Shown: positions 16,317 through 25,470, counted from the first letter of the stretch. The stretch: DNA of 37,012 bases from Streptomyces gardneri (GCF_006539185.1 NZ_BJMN01000066.1:1-37012), one strand, 5' to 3'. Notes: a model not told the origin generated them from the sequence alone. Numbers and translations: made by a program.

Positions 16317-17921
16317 ATGATCACAAGGACGGTGGTCGCCGTGGGCGACGCCCCTCACTACGACGTCGTCATCATCGGTACCGGCGCCGGCGGTGGCACT
16401 CTCGCCCATCGACTCGCCCCGTCCGGCAAACGCGTACTCCTCGTCGAACGCGGCGACTATCTGCCACGCGAGCGCGACAACTGGGATTCGACGGCCGTGT
16501 TCGTCAAGGGCAAGTACCGGGCGCCGGAGTTCTGGCTGGACAAGGACGGCAGTGAGTTCCCGCCCGAGGTCAACTACTACGTCGGCGGAAACACCAAGTT
16601 CTACGGTGCCGCCCTCTTCCGGCTGCGGCCCGAGGACTTCGGCGAGCTCCGGCACCACGGCGGCCTCTCCCCCGCCTGGCCGATCCGGTACGAGGATCTG
16701 GAGCGGTACTACACGCAGGCCGAGCACCTCTACCTCGTGCACGGACGGCACGGTGAGGATCCGACCGAGGGCGCGGCGAGTGCCCCGTACGCCCATCCGC
16801 CCGTGGAGCACGAGCCGCGCATCCAGCAGTTGAGCGACGACCTCGAGAAGCGTGGTCTGCACCCCTTCCACCTGCCGATCGGTGTCAACCTCAGCCAGGA
16901 GGACGGGGGGCGGGCCACCCACTCCAGTGTCTGCATCCGCTGCAACCGGGTGGACGGCTTTCCGTGTCTCGTGCGTGGCAAGTCCGACGCCGAGGTGATC
17001 TGCGTCGAGCCCGCCCTGCGACACCCCAACGTCGAGATGGTCACGAACACGCACGTGGTCCGCCTGGAGACCGATGCGAGGGGACGCAGCGTCAGTGCGG
17101 TCGTCGGCCGGCTTCCCGACGGTTCGGAGGTCCGGTTCACGGCGGATGTGGTGGTCGTCTCCTGCGGGGCGGTCAACTCGGCGGCGCTGCTGCTGGCCTC
17201 GGCAAACGAGCATCATCCCAACGGATTGGCGAACAGCTCCGACGTGGTCGGCCGTTTCTACATGCGCCACAACAACCTGGCCCTGATGGCGGTGTCGAAG
17301 GAGCCCAACGGCACTCAGTTCCAGAAGACCCTGGCCCTGCACGACTGGTATCTCGGGGCGGACGACTGGGACTACCCGCTCGGCGGCATCCAGATGCTGG
17401 GCAAGTCGGACGCCGAGCAGATCCACGGCGAGGCCCCACGGTGGGCCGGTGCGGTGACGCCGGACATGCCGTTCGAGGTGCTGGCGCACCACGCCGTCGA
17501 CTTCTGGCTGTGCGGTGAGGACCTGCCACTGGCCGACAACCGGGTCACCCTTGATGGTGACGCCCGCATCCACCTCGCTCTCGACGAGAAGAACAACGTC
17601 GAAGGTCTGAAGCGGCTACGGCACAAGCTGCAGGGCATGCTCGGCCACCTGGGCATGCACGAGCACCACCTGCTGTCCCACAGCATCTATCTGCACAAGG
17701 GCATGCCGATCGGTGCGACGGCACACCAGGCGGGCACCGTACGCTTCGGCACCGACCCAGCCGCCTCGGCGTTGGACGTCAACTGCAAGGCTCACGATCT
17801 CGACAACCTGTACGTGGTCGACACGAGCTTCTTCCCGAGCATCGGCGCGGTCAACCCGTCCTTGACGGCCATCGCGAATGCGCTGCGAGTCGGCGACCAC
17901 CTCATGGCCCGGCTGGGCTGA
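16317..17921 (+). CDS. GMC-family FAD oxidoreductase
   Basis: A 534-residue glucose-methanol-choline oxidoreductase. The FAD-binding fold starts with DVVIIGTGAGGGTLAHRL at residues 16-33, followed by VLLVERGD ending the second strand. The C-terminal GMC domain has GATAHQAGTVRFG near 463-475, with the likely catalytic His, and VDTSFFPSIGAVNPSLTAIANALR near 500-523. A cysteine cluster CIRCNRVDGFPC (Cys 206, 209, 217) marks a subgroup of bacterial GMC enzymes and might bind metal or form a disulfide. No Tat or Sec signal is visible, so a cytoplasmic location is likely. The ATG at 16317 is kept; a GTG at 16341 is also possible. Neighbours suggest a sugar or polyol substrate. Confidence 0.9.
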   Translation: MITRTVVAVGDAPHYDVVIIGTGAGGGTLAHRLAPSGKRVLLVERGDYLPRERDNWDSTAVFVKGKYRAPEFWLDKDGSEFPPEVNYYVGGNTKFYGAALFRLRPEDFGELRHHGGLSPAWPIRYEDLERYYTQAEHLYLVHGRHGEDPTEGAASAPYAHPPVEHEPRIQQLSDDLEKRGLHPFHLPIGVNLSQEDGGRATHSSVCIRCNRVDGFPCLVRGKSDAEVICVEPALRHPNVEMVTNTHVVRLETDARGRSVSAVVGRLPDGSEVRFTADVVVVSCGAVNSAALLLASANEHHPNGLANSSDVVGRFYMRHNNLALMAVSKEPNGTQFQKTLALHDWYLGADDWDYPLGGIQMLGKSDAEQIHGEAPRWAGAVTPDMPFEVLAHHAVDFWLCGEDLPLADNRVTLDGDARIHLALDEKNNVEGLKRLRHKLQGMLGHLGMHEHHLLSHSIYLHKGMPIGATAHQAGTVRFGTDPAASALDVNCKAHDLDNLYVVDTSFFPSIGAVNPSLTAIANALRVGDHLMARLG

Positions 17922-18020
17922 GAGCGGAGCCTCTGGTCCGATCGGACGAAGATGCTCGGCCCAACGGCCCAACGGGGGTTCCCCCTGCATGCCGACGGCC
18001 GCGGCCGGTGGTTCCGTGAC

Positions 18021-18058
18021 CTCCGTGCCTGCCCCGCTGCAGCCGGGCAGGCACGGAG
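18021..18058 (+). promoter_or_regulatory. Long hairpin upstream of the glucose-dehydrogenase-like gene
   Basis: Arms at 18021-18034 and 18045-18058 are exactly complementary over 14 bases. The ten-base loop itself contains the palindrome GCTGCAGC. The structure lies 33 bases before the ATG at 18092 and about 100 bases after the GMC stop. It may be a factor-independent terminator without a U-run, or a leader hairpin or attenuator of the SDR gene. Confidence 0.5.
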
Positions 18059-18091
18059 CGCAGCCGCAGGAAACGAGGAGACAGGGGCATC

Positions 18092-18931
18092 ATGGGTTCC
18101 ACCGTGGAAGGACCGCAGGGTGTGATCCCCGCACGCCTGCTGCATGGCCAGAAGGCGCTGGTCACCGGAGCCAACTCGGGCATCGGCAAGGCCACGGCCA
18201 TCGGCCTGGGCCGAGCCGGTGCCGACGTGGTTGTGAACTACGTGGCGGGCCGTGAGGCCGCCGAGGAAGTGGTCGAGGAGATCGCTTCGTTCGGGGTGCG
18301 CGCGGCGGCATACGAGGCGGATGTGTCCCAGGAGGACCAGGTCACGGCCATGATGGACCGGATGGTCAAGGAGTTCGGGACCGTCGACATCCTGGTTGCC
18401 AACGCGGGATTGCAGCGGGACGCCCGGCTCACCGAGATGACCCTCGCGCAGTGGCAGAAGGTCATCGATGTCAATCTGACCGGTCAGTTCCTTTGCGCCC
18501 GGGAGGCGGCCAAGGAGTTCCGGCGCCGCGGCGTGGTCCCCGAGGTGTCCCGCGCCGCCGGGAAGATCATCTGCATGAGTTCGGTGCACCAGATCATCCC
18601 GTGGTCGGGCCACGTGAACTACGCGTCCTCCAAGGGCGGTGTGCAGATGATGATGCAGACCCTGGCCCAGGAGCTCGCACCGGAGAAGATCCGTGTGAAC
18701 GCGGTCGCCCCGGGGGCGATCAAGACGCCGATCAACCGTGCCGCCTGGGAGACGGCCGAGGCCCGGCAGGACCTCCTGAGGCTGATCCCGTACGACCGGA
18801 TCGGCGACCCCGAGGACATCGCCAACGCCGTGGTCGCCCTCTCCTCCGACCTCATGGACTACGTCGTGGGGACCACCCTCTACGTCGACGGCGGGATGAC
18901 TCTCTTCCCGGGCTTCGCCACCGGCGGCTGA
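18092..18931 (+). CDS. Short-chain dehydrogenase, glucose 1-dehydrogenase type
   Basis: A 279-residue classical SDR, close in layout to bacterial NAD(P)-dependent glucose 1-dehydrogenases that make D-glucono-1,5-lactone. The cofactor loop is TGANSGIG (residues 25-32), followed by NAG in VANAGLQ and the catalytic Ser in MSSVHQ. The active-site YASSK and the C-terminal VVGTTLYVDGGMTLFPGF are also present. The last of these matches the glucose dehydrogenase signature, though other SDRs share it. AACGAGGAGA precedes the ATG with suitable spacing. It ends 35 bases before cydA, so it is probably read into the cydAB message. NADP or NAD preference cannot be told safely. The substrate could also be another sugar or a small alcohol. 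Confidence 0.85.
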   Translation: MGSTVEGPQGVIPARLLHGQKALVTGANSGIGKATAIGLGRAGADVVVNYVAGREAAEEVVEEIASFGVRAAAYEADVSQEDQVTAMMDRMVKEFGTVDILVANAGLQRDARLTEMTLAQWQKVIDVNLTGQFLCAREAAKEFRRRGVVPEVSRAAGKIICMSSVHQIIPWSGHVNYASSKGGVQMMMQTLAQELAPEKIRVNAVAPGAIKTPINRAAWETAEARQDLLRLIPYDRIGDPEDIANAVVALSSDLMDYVVGTTLYVDGGMTLFPGFATGG

Positions 18932-18966
18932 CCCTCTTCCGGACGTCACGAACAGCGAAGGCGTGT

Positions 18967-20451
18967 ATGCCCACCTCGTTCCACCTGCTGGCGGATGCTC
19001 CGGCCCAACTCCTGCCGGCCCGGGAACTCATGGCCTTCACCCTGGCGTCCCACATCATCCTGGTCCCGCTGGGTGTGGCCTTTCCCTTCATCACCCTGGT
19101 GATGCACTACCGCGGGCTGCGCCGCAAGGACGCCACGGCGCTGCTCCTGGCGCGGCGCTGGTCGGCCGTCATGGCGGTGCAGTTCGCGCTCGGCATCGTC
19201 ACCGGCACGGTGCTCTCCTTCGAGTTCGGCCTGCTCTGGCCGGGGCTGATGGGCAGGTGGGGTGACGTCTTCGGCATCGGATTCGGTGTCGAGGCCTGGG
19301 CGTTCTTCCTGGAGGCCGTCCTCATCGCCATCTATCTGTACGGATGGCGGCGGCTGAAGCCCCGTACGCACTTCCTGCTCGGGCTACCCCTCCCGGCCGC
19401 GGCGCTCCTCGGAGCGTTCGGCATTCTGGCGGCCAACTCCTGGATGAATACGCCACAGGGCTTCTCCCTGGACTCCGAGGGCAACCCGGTCGACGTGAAC
19501 GTCTGGAAGGCGATCTTCACCCCGATGTTCGGGCCGCAGTACTGGCACTTCGTCGTGGCCATGGTCCTCACCGCGGGCTTCATGGTGTCCGGTGTCTACG
19601 CCGTAGGCTGGCTGCGCGGCCGCCGGGACCACTATCACCGACTCGGTTTCGCCGTTCCGTTCACCATCGCCGCGGTGGCCACTCCGCTGCAGTTCGTCCT
19701 GGGCGACTCCATCGCTCGGTCGGTGTTCCACAAGCAGCCCGTGAAGTTCGCCGCGTTGGAGATCGTCTGGGAGACCGACACCCGAGTACCGGAGTATCTC
19801 TTCGGGCGGCTGAACGAGGACGGCACCGTCTCTGGCGGCCTCAAGATCCCGCTGCTCGACTCGGTCCTGGCCGGATTCAGCCCGGACACGAAGGTGGTGG
19901 GCCTGACCTCCGTCCCGGCGGACCAGCGGCCGACGGCCACTCAGGCGACCATCGCCCACTGGGCCTTCGACATCATGGTCCTGATCGGATCCGTACTGGT
20001 GCTGCTCGCCCTCTGGTACGGCCTGGTCTGGCTGCGGCACCGACGGCTTCCGGCGTCGAAGTGGTTCTACCGCTCAGCGGCCTGTGCGGGCGTCGCCTCC
20101 GTCGTGGCCGTCGAGTCGGGTTGGATCGCCACCGAGGTGGGACGCCAGCCCTGGATCGTCTACCAGAACATGCGGGTCGCCGAGGCGGTGACGTCGACCC
20201 GCTCCACCACACTCTGGATCATGCTGGCCGTGGTGATGGTGGTGTACGTGTTCCTCTTCGGATCGTTCCTCGTCATCCTCCTCAAGATGCGTACGCGCTG
20301 GCGGCTCGCCGACGAGCAGCGGGCGGCAGGAGGGCCGTCGCCTCACGCGCCGGAGACGGACACTCCCTACGGGCCACGGGCGCCCGTCCCCGCGGGTGAC
20401 GCCCCGGCCGCGGACGGCGGAGCCGCTGGGGCCGAAGGCGGCCGCCGATGA
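18967..20451 (+). CDS. cydA: Cytochrome bd ubiquinol/menaquinol oxidase subunit I
   Basis: A 494-residue membrane subunit that oxidises quinol and, with CydB, reduces oxygen at high affinity. The heme ligand and proton-path residues are in place: His 29 in LASHIILVPLG, Glu 109 and Glu 116 in FGVEAWAFFLEA, and His 194 in QYWHFVVA. The quinol-binding loop contains HKQPVKFAALEIVWET and is the short type. GWIATEVGRQPW further on matches the family. The C-terminus ends in a Pro/Ala-rich cytoplasmic tail of about 35 residues. The ATG at 18967 has GAAGG seven bases upstream. The stop overlaps the cydB start. No cydCD genes, needed for assembly in many bacteria, are in this window, so they must be elsewhere. 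Confidence 0.95.
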   Translation: MPTSFHLLADAPAQLLPARELMAFTLASHIILVPLGVAFPFITLVMHYRGLRRKDATALLLARRWSAVMAVQFALGIVTGTVLSFEFGLLWPGLMGRWGDVFGIGFGVEAWAFFLEAVLIAIYLYGWRRLKPRTHFLLGLPLPAAALLGAFGILAANSWMNTPQGFSLDSEGNPVDVNVWKAIFTPMFGPQYWHFVVAMVLTAGFMVSGVYAVGWLRGRRDHYHRLGFAVPFTIAAVATPLQFVLGDSIARSVFHKQPVKFAALEIVWETDTRVPEYLFGRLNEDGTVSGGLKIPLLDSVLAGFSPDTKVVGLTSVPADQRPTATQATIAHWAFDIMVLIGSVLVLLALWYGLVWLRHRRLPASKWFYRSAACAGVASVVAVESGWIATEVGRQPWIVYQNMRVAEAVTSTRSTTLWIMLAVVMVVYVFLFGSFLVILLKMRTRWRLADEQRAAGGPSPHAPETDTPYGPRAPVPAGDAPAADGGAAGAEGGRR

Positions 20452-21506
20452 CCGCCGACCTCATCGCCGTGGTGCTGCTCCTCGCCGTGGCCGCGTACGC
20501 CTCTGCGGGCGGTACGGACTACGGGGCCGGCTTCTGGGATCTGACCGCCGGGGGCGCGGAGCGCGGAAAGCGTCCCCGATGGCTCATCGACCATGCCATG
20601 GCTCCCGTGTGGGAGGTCAACAACGTCTGGCTGATCTTCGTCCTCGTCATCATGTGGACCGGTTTCCCCATCCTGTTCCAGACCGTGTTCTCGGCGATGT
20701 GGCTCCCCTTGGCCCTGGCCGCCATGGGCCTGGTGCTGCGCGGCGCCGGCTTCGCGTTCCGCAAGCCCTCCCGACGGCTCGTCGGCCGACGGCTGTACGG
20801 TGCCGTGTTCGCCGTGGCCTCGGTCGTCACACCGTTCTTCCTCGGGGCCGCCGTCGGCGGGGTCGCGTCAGGGCGGGTGGCGCCCGGTACCGAGGCCTCG
20901 GTGGACGCGTGGGCCAATCCCACCTCCCTGATGTTCGGGCTGATCGCCATCGCGGCGACGGCCTTCGTCGGCGCGGTCTTCCTCACGGGGGACGCACGGC
21001 GGTTCGACGCGGCCGATCTGATCGGCTACTTCAGGTGGCGGGCCCTGGGCAGCCTCGCCGTGCTCACCCTTCTGGCGGTGATCACCGGGTTCGTCACCCA
21101 CGAGGACTCCCCCTACGTGTGGCACGGGCTCACCCACGGTCTGGGACTGCTCTTCGTCGTCGTGGCCGGGGTGGCCGCCCTCGCGACCGCCTGGCTGCTC
21201 CGGCGGACGCCGGGCGCGTGGATGCGCGTCACGGCGGTCGGGGTCGTCGGCTCCGCCGTCCTCGCCTGGGGCATGGCCCAGCGCCCGTACCTCCTCCCCA
21301 CCTCGCTGACCGTGGCCGACGCCGCGGGTGCGCCCGCCACACTGACGTGGCTGGCGATCGTCACCCTGGTGGCCTTCGTACTCGTCGTGCCGGCCGTCGT
21401 CCTCCCGTACTGGCTGGACACCCACGGAGAGCTGGAAGAGCTCACGGACGCCGAGCTACGGCGTGGAGGCGGCACGGCCGGTGACGGTCCGGCACCCGGC
21501 GGCTGA
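20448..21506 (+). CDS. cydB: Cytochrome bd oxidase subunit II
   Basis: A 352-residue multi-span membrane protein, the second subunit of cytochrome bd. The N-terminus has GGTDYGAGFWDL (residues ~21-32), corresponding to the LDGFDLGVG-type segment of other CydB proteins. It is followed by WEVNNVWLIFVLV, WANPTSLMFGL and GMAQRPYLLPTSLTVADAAG, all characteristic. About nine hydrophobic segments are seen. It overlaps cydA by four bases, so subunits are translated together. The cation/proton antiporter gene starts 58 bases later on the same strand. Confidence 0.95.
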   Translation: MTADLIAVVLLLAVAAYASAGGTDYGAGFWDLTAGGAERGKRPRWLIDHAMAPVWEVNNVWLIFVLVIMWTGFPILFQTVFSAMWLPLALAAMGLVLRGAGFAFRKPSRRLVGRRLYGAVFAVASVVTPFFLGAAVGGVASGRVAPGTEASVDAWANPTSLMFGLIAIAATAFVGAVFLTGDARRFDAADLIGYFRWRALGSLAVLTLLAVITGFVTHEDSPYVWHGLTHGLGLLFVVVAGVAALATAWLLRRTPGAWMRVTAVGVVGSAVLAWGMAQRPYLLPTSLTVADAAGAPATLTWLAIVTLVAFVLVVPAVVLPYWLDTHGELEELTDAELRRGGGTAGDGPAPGG

Positions 21507-21564
21507 TCGCCCGGCCTCATCGTGGACACTCCCCCGCGCCCGGACCCCGACGAAGGAAACCGCT

Positions 21565-23340
21565 GTGACCGACGACGAGATCCTTCTCGGACTCGCCCTG
21601 ACGGTGGTGCTCGCCACCGGCTCGCAGATCCTGGCGAGCAAGCTGCGCGTCCCCGCCCTGATCATCCTGCTTCCGGTCGGGTTCGCCGCCGGTGCGATCA
21701 CGGATGTCATTCATCCGGACAGGTTGATGGGGCCGACCTTCTCCGCCCTGGTGTCGATGTCCGTCGCGGTGATCCTTTACGACGCCGGCCTGGGGCTCGA
21801 CCTGCGCAAGCTCACCGGCCACACCCGGGGGATCGTGGGGCGGCTGCTGGTGTACGGCGTGCTGCTCACGTTCCTGGTCATCGCCACGGTGTCACCGGCG
21901 ATGTTCGACATGCCGCTGCGCGTGGCCTCGATGCTCGGCGTGATCCTCGTCGTCTCAGGCCCCACCGTCGTGGCTCCGCTGCTCGACTTCGTACGGCCCA
22001 CCGACAAGGTACGACGCATCCTGATCTGGGAGGGGACGCTGACCGACCCGATCGGCGGCATTCTCGGCGCGCTGACCTTCCACGCCATCGCCACGACGCA
22101 CCAGATCGACATCGGCCGGGGATACCAGCTCGGCCAGTTCGCCATCAGCCTCGCCGTCGGGCTCGTCGGCGGGGCCGTGGGAACCGCCCTGCTGTGGTTC
22201 ACACTGCGTACCCTGAGACTCGGCGAGACCCTGGGGACGCTGTCTCAACTGGCCACGGTGATCGCCGTATCGGCGGGCTGCGACATCGTGCGGGACGACA
22301 CTGGGCTCATCGCCGCGATCGTCACGGGACTGGCCGTCGCCAACATCCGCGGCTTCGACATGCCCGCTCGGCGCCCCTTCCTCGAGACCCTCGTCCAGCT
22401 GATCATCGGTCTGCTGTTCGTCTCCATCTCCTCCACCGTCACCCCGGCATCCCTGGTACCGGTCCTTCTTCCCTCACTCGCCCTCATCGCGATCCTCGTC
22501 CTGGTGGTGCGGCCGCTCGTGGCCTACCTCTCGACGACGCACTCGGGTCTGACACGAGGCGAGCGGGCCTTCATCGGATGGATGGACCCGCGCGGCATCG
22601 TCGCGGCCGCCACGGCATCGGCCTTCTCCGCCAGCCTCGTCGACCGAGGGATCAGCGGGGCCGCGAGGATCCTTCCCGTCACGTTTCTGGTGATCGTGGG
22701 AACCGTGCTGCTCTACTCGCTGACGGCGGCACCCGTCGCCAGACGGCTGGGCGTCGTCAGAGAGGCGGGCACGCGCATTCTCCTGGTGGGCGGGGAGCCG
22801 TGGGTGGTCGACCTAGGACGGGCCCTGCGGTCCGCGGGACTGGACGTGCTGATGTGGGCGGGCCTCGACGAACAGCGCGAACGCATCAAGGAGACGGGGA
22901 TCGACCTGGCCACAGGCGATCTGCTGGCCACGGCCATCAACCCCGGGGCCCGACTGGAAGGAGTGACGGCCGTGTTCCTGGCCACCGACGACGACGACTT
23001 CAACGCGCTCGCCTCGGTCGTGATGCAGGACAACGTCGAAGGGCCCGTCTACCGGGTCGGCCCACCGCACGACAGCCATGGCGTGGTCGCTCCCTACACC
23101 GGCGGCGACATCCTCTTCGGCCGTTCCCTCGTCCGTCACGTCCTGGCGGAGCGCTACGAGCGAGGTGCGCGGTTCGTGGTGCAGCCGGCCTCCGACCCGC
23201 TGCCGGCGGAGCACGACACTCTCTTCGTGGTCCGGGCCGACCATCGGCTGGCTCCGGTCACCGAGCGGCAGGAGACCGTCCCTCAGAAGGGGGACACCGT
23301 CGTCCTCCTCGGTTCTGTCCCGACGGAGGCCGGGCGGTGA
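21565..23340 (+). CDS. Cation/proton antiporter with C-terminal RCK-like domain
   Basis: A 591-residue transporter of the CPA type (NhaP/KefB-like). The N-terminal ~390 residues hold about 12-13 membrane helices; conserved stretches are VSGPTVVAPLLDFVRP near 133-148 and FIGWMDPRGIVAAATASAF near 333-351. The last ~190 residues form a soluble domain like the TrkA-N/RCK regulator (RILLVGGEPWVVDLGRALRSAG). The usual GxGxxG nucleotide loop reads VGGEPWV, so NAD binding may be lost. The GTG at 21565 has CGAAGGAAA upstream. The gene follows cydB by 58 bases, suggesting pH or ion balance linked to respiration and acid production. Confidence 0.88.
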   Translation: MTDDEILLGLALTVVLATGSQILASKLRVPALIILLPVGFAAGAITDVIHPDRLMGPTFSALVSMSVAVILYDAGLGLDLRKLTGHTRGIVGRLLVYGVLLTFLVIATVSPAMFDMPLRVASMLGVILVVSGPTVVAPLLDFVRPTDKVRRILIWEGTLTDPIGGILGALTFHAIATTHQIDIGRGYQLGQFAISLAVGLVGGAVGTALLWFTLRTLRLGETLGTLSQLATVIAVSAGCDIVRDDTGLIAAIVTGLAVANIRGFDMPARRPFLETLVQLIIGLLFVSISSTVTPASLVPVLLPSLALIAILVLVVRPLVAYLSTTHSGLTRGERAFIGWMDPRGIVAAATASAFSASLVDRGISGAARILPVTFLVIVGTVLLYSLTAAPVARRLGVVREAGTRILLVGGEPWVVDLGRALRSAGLDVLMWAGLDEQRERIKETGIDLATGDLLATAINPGARLEGVTAVFLATDDDDFNALASVVMQDNVEGPVYRVGPPHDSHGVVAPYTGGDILFGRSLVRHVLAERYERGARFVVQPASDPLPAEHDTLFVVRADHRLAPVTERQETVPQKGDTVVLLGSVPTEAGR

Positions 23341-23363
23341 ACCTCGCGCACGGTTCCGTGCGA

Positions 23364-25211
23364 CTACCTCCCGCCCCTGGGCGCCCCGTTGAGCTTCGCG
23401 TCCAGGGTGATCGCCGCATCGATCAGGGCCAAGTGTGTGAAAGCCTGCGGGAAATTGCCCAGCTGCCGTCCCGTCAGGGCGATCTCCTCGGAGTACAGGC
23501 CCAAGTGGTTGGCGTACGTGAGCATCTTCTCCAGCACCAGCCTGGCCATGTCGGTGCGTCCGGCCCTTGCCAGGGCGTCGACGTACATGAACGTACACAG
23601 AGAGAAGGTTCCCTCGGAACCGCGCAGTCCGTCGGGTGACGCCTCGGGGTTGTAGCGGTATACCAGGCTGTCGCTGACCAGCTCACGCTCCATCGCGTCC
23701 AGGGTGGACTTCCACATCGGATCGCCCGGCGTGATGAACCCGACCGTCGGCATGCGCAGCAAGGACGAGTCGAGGACGTCGTCACCGTAATGCTGCACGA
23801 AGGCCTGCTTCTGCGGGTCCCATCCCCGGCTGAGCACCTGCGCGTAGATCTCGTCGCGCGCGCCCACCCAGCGGCCGCCGGCCGCGGGACGGCCGTCGTC
23901 ATAGGCGATCCGCAGGGCGCGGTCGAAGGCCACCCAGGACATCACCCGGCCGTACGTGAAGTCCTTCCGGCCGCCCCGGGTCTCCCACAGCCCTTCTCCG
24001 GGCTGATCCCAGTGGTCGACCAGCCAGTCGAGCAGAGTGTGCAGCGCCTTCCAGCCCCCGTTGTCGAGGTGCATTCCGTGCCGGTGCGCGAAGTAGATGC
24101 TGTCGAGCGCTTCGCCGTAGATGTCCAGTTGCAGCTGGGTCGCGGCTCCGTTGCCGATGCGGACGGGGGCGGAGCCGCAGTACCCCTCCCAGTGTTCCAG
24201 GGTCTCCTCGATCAGGTCGGAGGAGCCGTCGACGCGGTACATGATGTTCAGTGGTCCGGTGCCGTTTCCTTCGCCGGCCTTCTCCTTGACGCGGTCGTGC
24301 AGCCAGCCGATGAACGCCTTCGCCTCTTCCTTGAAACCCAGGCCCAGCAAGGCGTACACCGAGAACGAGGCATCACGGATCCAGGTGAACCGGTAGTCCC
24401 AGTTGCGCTCCCCGCCCAACTGTTCGGGCAGCGCCGCCGTGGGGGCGGCCACCAGAGCGCCGGTCGGTGCGTAGGTCATGAGCTTCAGCGTCACGGCCGA
24501 GCGTTCCACCGCCTCCCGCCAACGGCCCGCATAGGTGGACTGGCCCAGCCAGGAGCGCCAGAAGCCGACTGTCTCGTCGAAGAGCTGCTCGAACTCCGCC
24601 ACTCGGACCTCGTGCGGCGGCCCGCCGGGAGACGACTCCATGATCAGGCCACGCTGCTGGCCCGCCTGCAGGGTCAGACGGAAACGCAGGTCCTTGTCAC
24701 CGGAGAGGATGGTCAGCAGTCGGTCGTCCTGCGGCTCACGGACGGCGTGGACGGCGAGGTTCATGTCCTCCGAAGTGAACAGGGCCCCGTGCTCCGAGAT
24801 GTGCAGCTCGTGCGGCTTGCGGCCGTAGTCGAAGCGCGGAGCGATCTCCCCTTCGAAGGTCATGCTGCCCCGCACACAGCGCAGCATGCGGACCAGACGA
24901 TGCCGGTCCGTCGCCGTCGTGCCGGTCACCGGCATGAAGTCGACCACCTCGCCCGCTCCGGCCTCGGTCATGAAACGCGTCACCAGAACGGCGGTGTCCG
25001 GGTGGTAGAGCTGCCTGGTGGTGAAGGAACCCGCGGCCGGCCTGACGGTGAAATGGCCGCCGTCCCGCCGGTCGAGCAGAGCGCCGAAGACACTGGGCGA
25101 ATCGAAGCGCGGACAGCAGAACCAGTCGATCGTCGCATCGGTTGTCACGAGGGCCGCGGTCTGCAGATCGCCGATCAGGCCGTGGTTCTCGATCAGGGGG
25201 TAGTCGTCCAT
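23364..25211 (-). CDS. GH15 family glucosidase (trehalase/glucoamylase type)
   Basis: A 615-residue GH15 enzyme. The family is inverting and releases beta-glucose from starch-like glucans or, in actinobacteria, often from trehalose. The N-terminus YPLIENHGLIGDLQTAALV and DATIDWFCCPRFDSPSVFGALLD are diagnostic of the trehalase-like group. The catalytic acid is probably Glu 342 in HWEGYCGSAPVRIGN; the base Glu lies in LGLYSEEI near residue 572. There is no signal peptide, so it acts inside the cell. The ATG at 25211 follows AAAGGGG. Its 3' end converges on the antiporter gene with only 23 bases between stops. Which sugar it cuts cannot be decided from sequence alone. Confidence 0.92.
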   Translation of the reverse strand: MDDYPLIENHGLIGDLQTAALVTTDATIDWFCCPRFDSPSVFGALLDRRDGGHFTVRPAAGSFTTRQLYHPDTAVLVTRFMTEAGAGEVVDFMPVTGTTATDRHRLVRMLRCVRGSMTFEGEIAPRFDYGRKPHELHISEHGALFTSEDMNLAVHAVREPQDDRLLTILSGDKDLRFRLTLQAGQQRGLIMESSPGGPPHEVRVAEFEQLFDETVGFWRSWLGQSTYAGRWREAVERSAVTLKLMTYAPTGALVAAPTAALPEQLGGERNWDYRFTWIRDASFSVYALLGLGFKEEAKAFIGWLHDRVKEKAGEGNGTGPLNIMYRVDGSSDLIEETLEHWEGYCGSAPVRIGNGAATQLQLDIYGEALDSIYFAHRHGMHLDNGGWKALHTLLDWLVDHWDQPGEGLWETRGGRKDFTYGRVMSWVAFDRALRIAYDDGRPAAGGRWVGARDEIYAQVLSRGWDPQKQAFVQHYGDDVLDSSLLRMPTVGFITPGDPMWKSTLDAMERELVSDSLVYRYNPEASPDGLRGSEGTFSLCTFMYVDALARAGRTDMARLVLEKMLTYANHLGLYSEEIALTGRQLGNFPQAFTHLALIDAAITLDAKLNGAPRGGR

Positions 25212-25470
25212 CTTGAGCCCCTTTCGGCCCCGGCAGACAACGATCGGGCACCGTCACGCGGCGCCCGAGGTGGTCCAGGCACCATTCGGCCAGCTTAGGC
25301 CGACGGTGTCGTCCCGTCCTGGCGAGCCGGTGGCACCGGGCGCCGACGACTGCTCCCCCGCTGCGCCGTCCCAAGAAGGGCTCTACCGTGAGGTGGCAGT
25401 GCTCCCGCTCAGGCCCGCGGCCGCGTGTGCCTCATGAGCACCGGGCTCCTCCGGGTGAAGGAGGCGTGAC

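Noticed and set aside
15813..17573. 586-residue minus-strand frame opposite the cyclase and GMC genes
   Set aside because: Antisense shadow; the plus-strand frames have FAD and metal-binding motifs.
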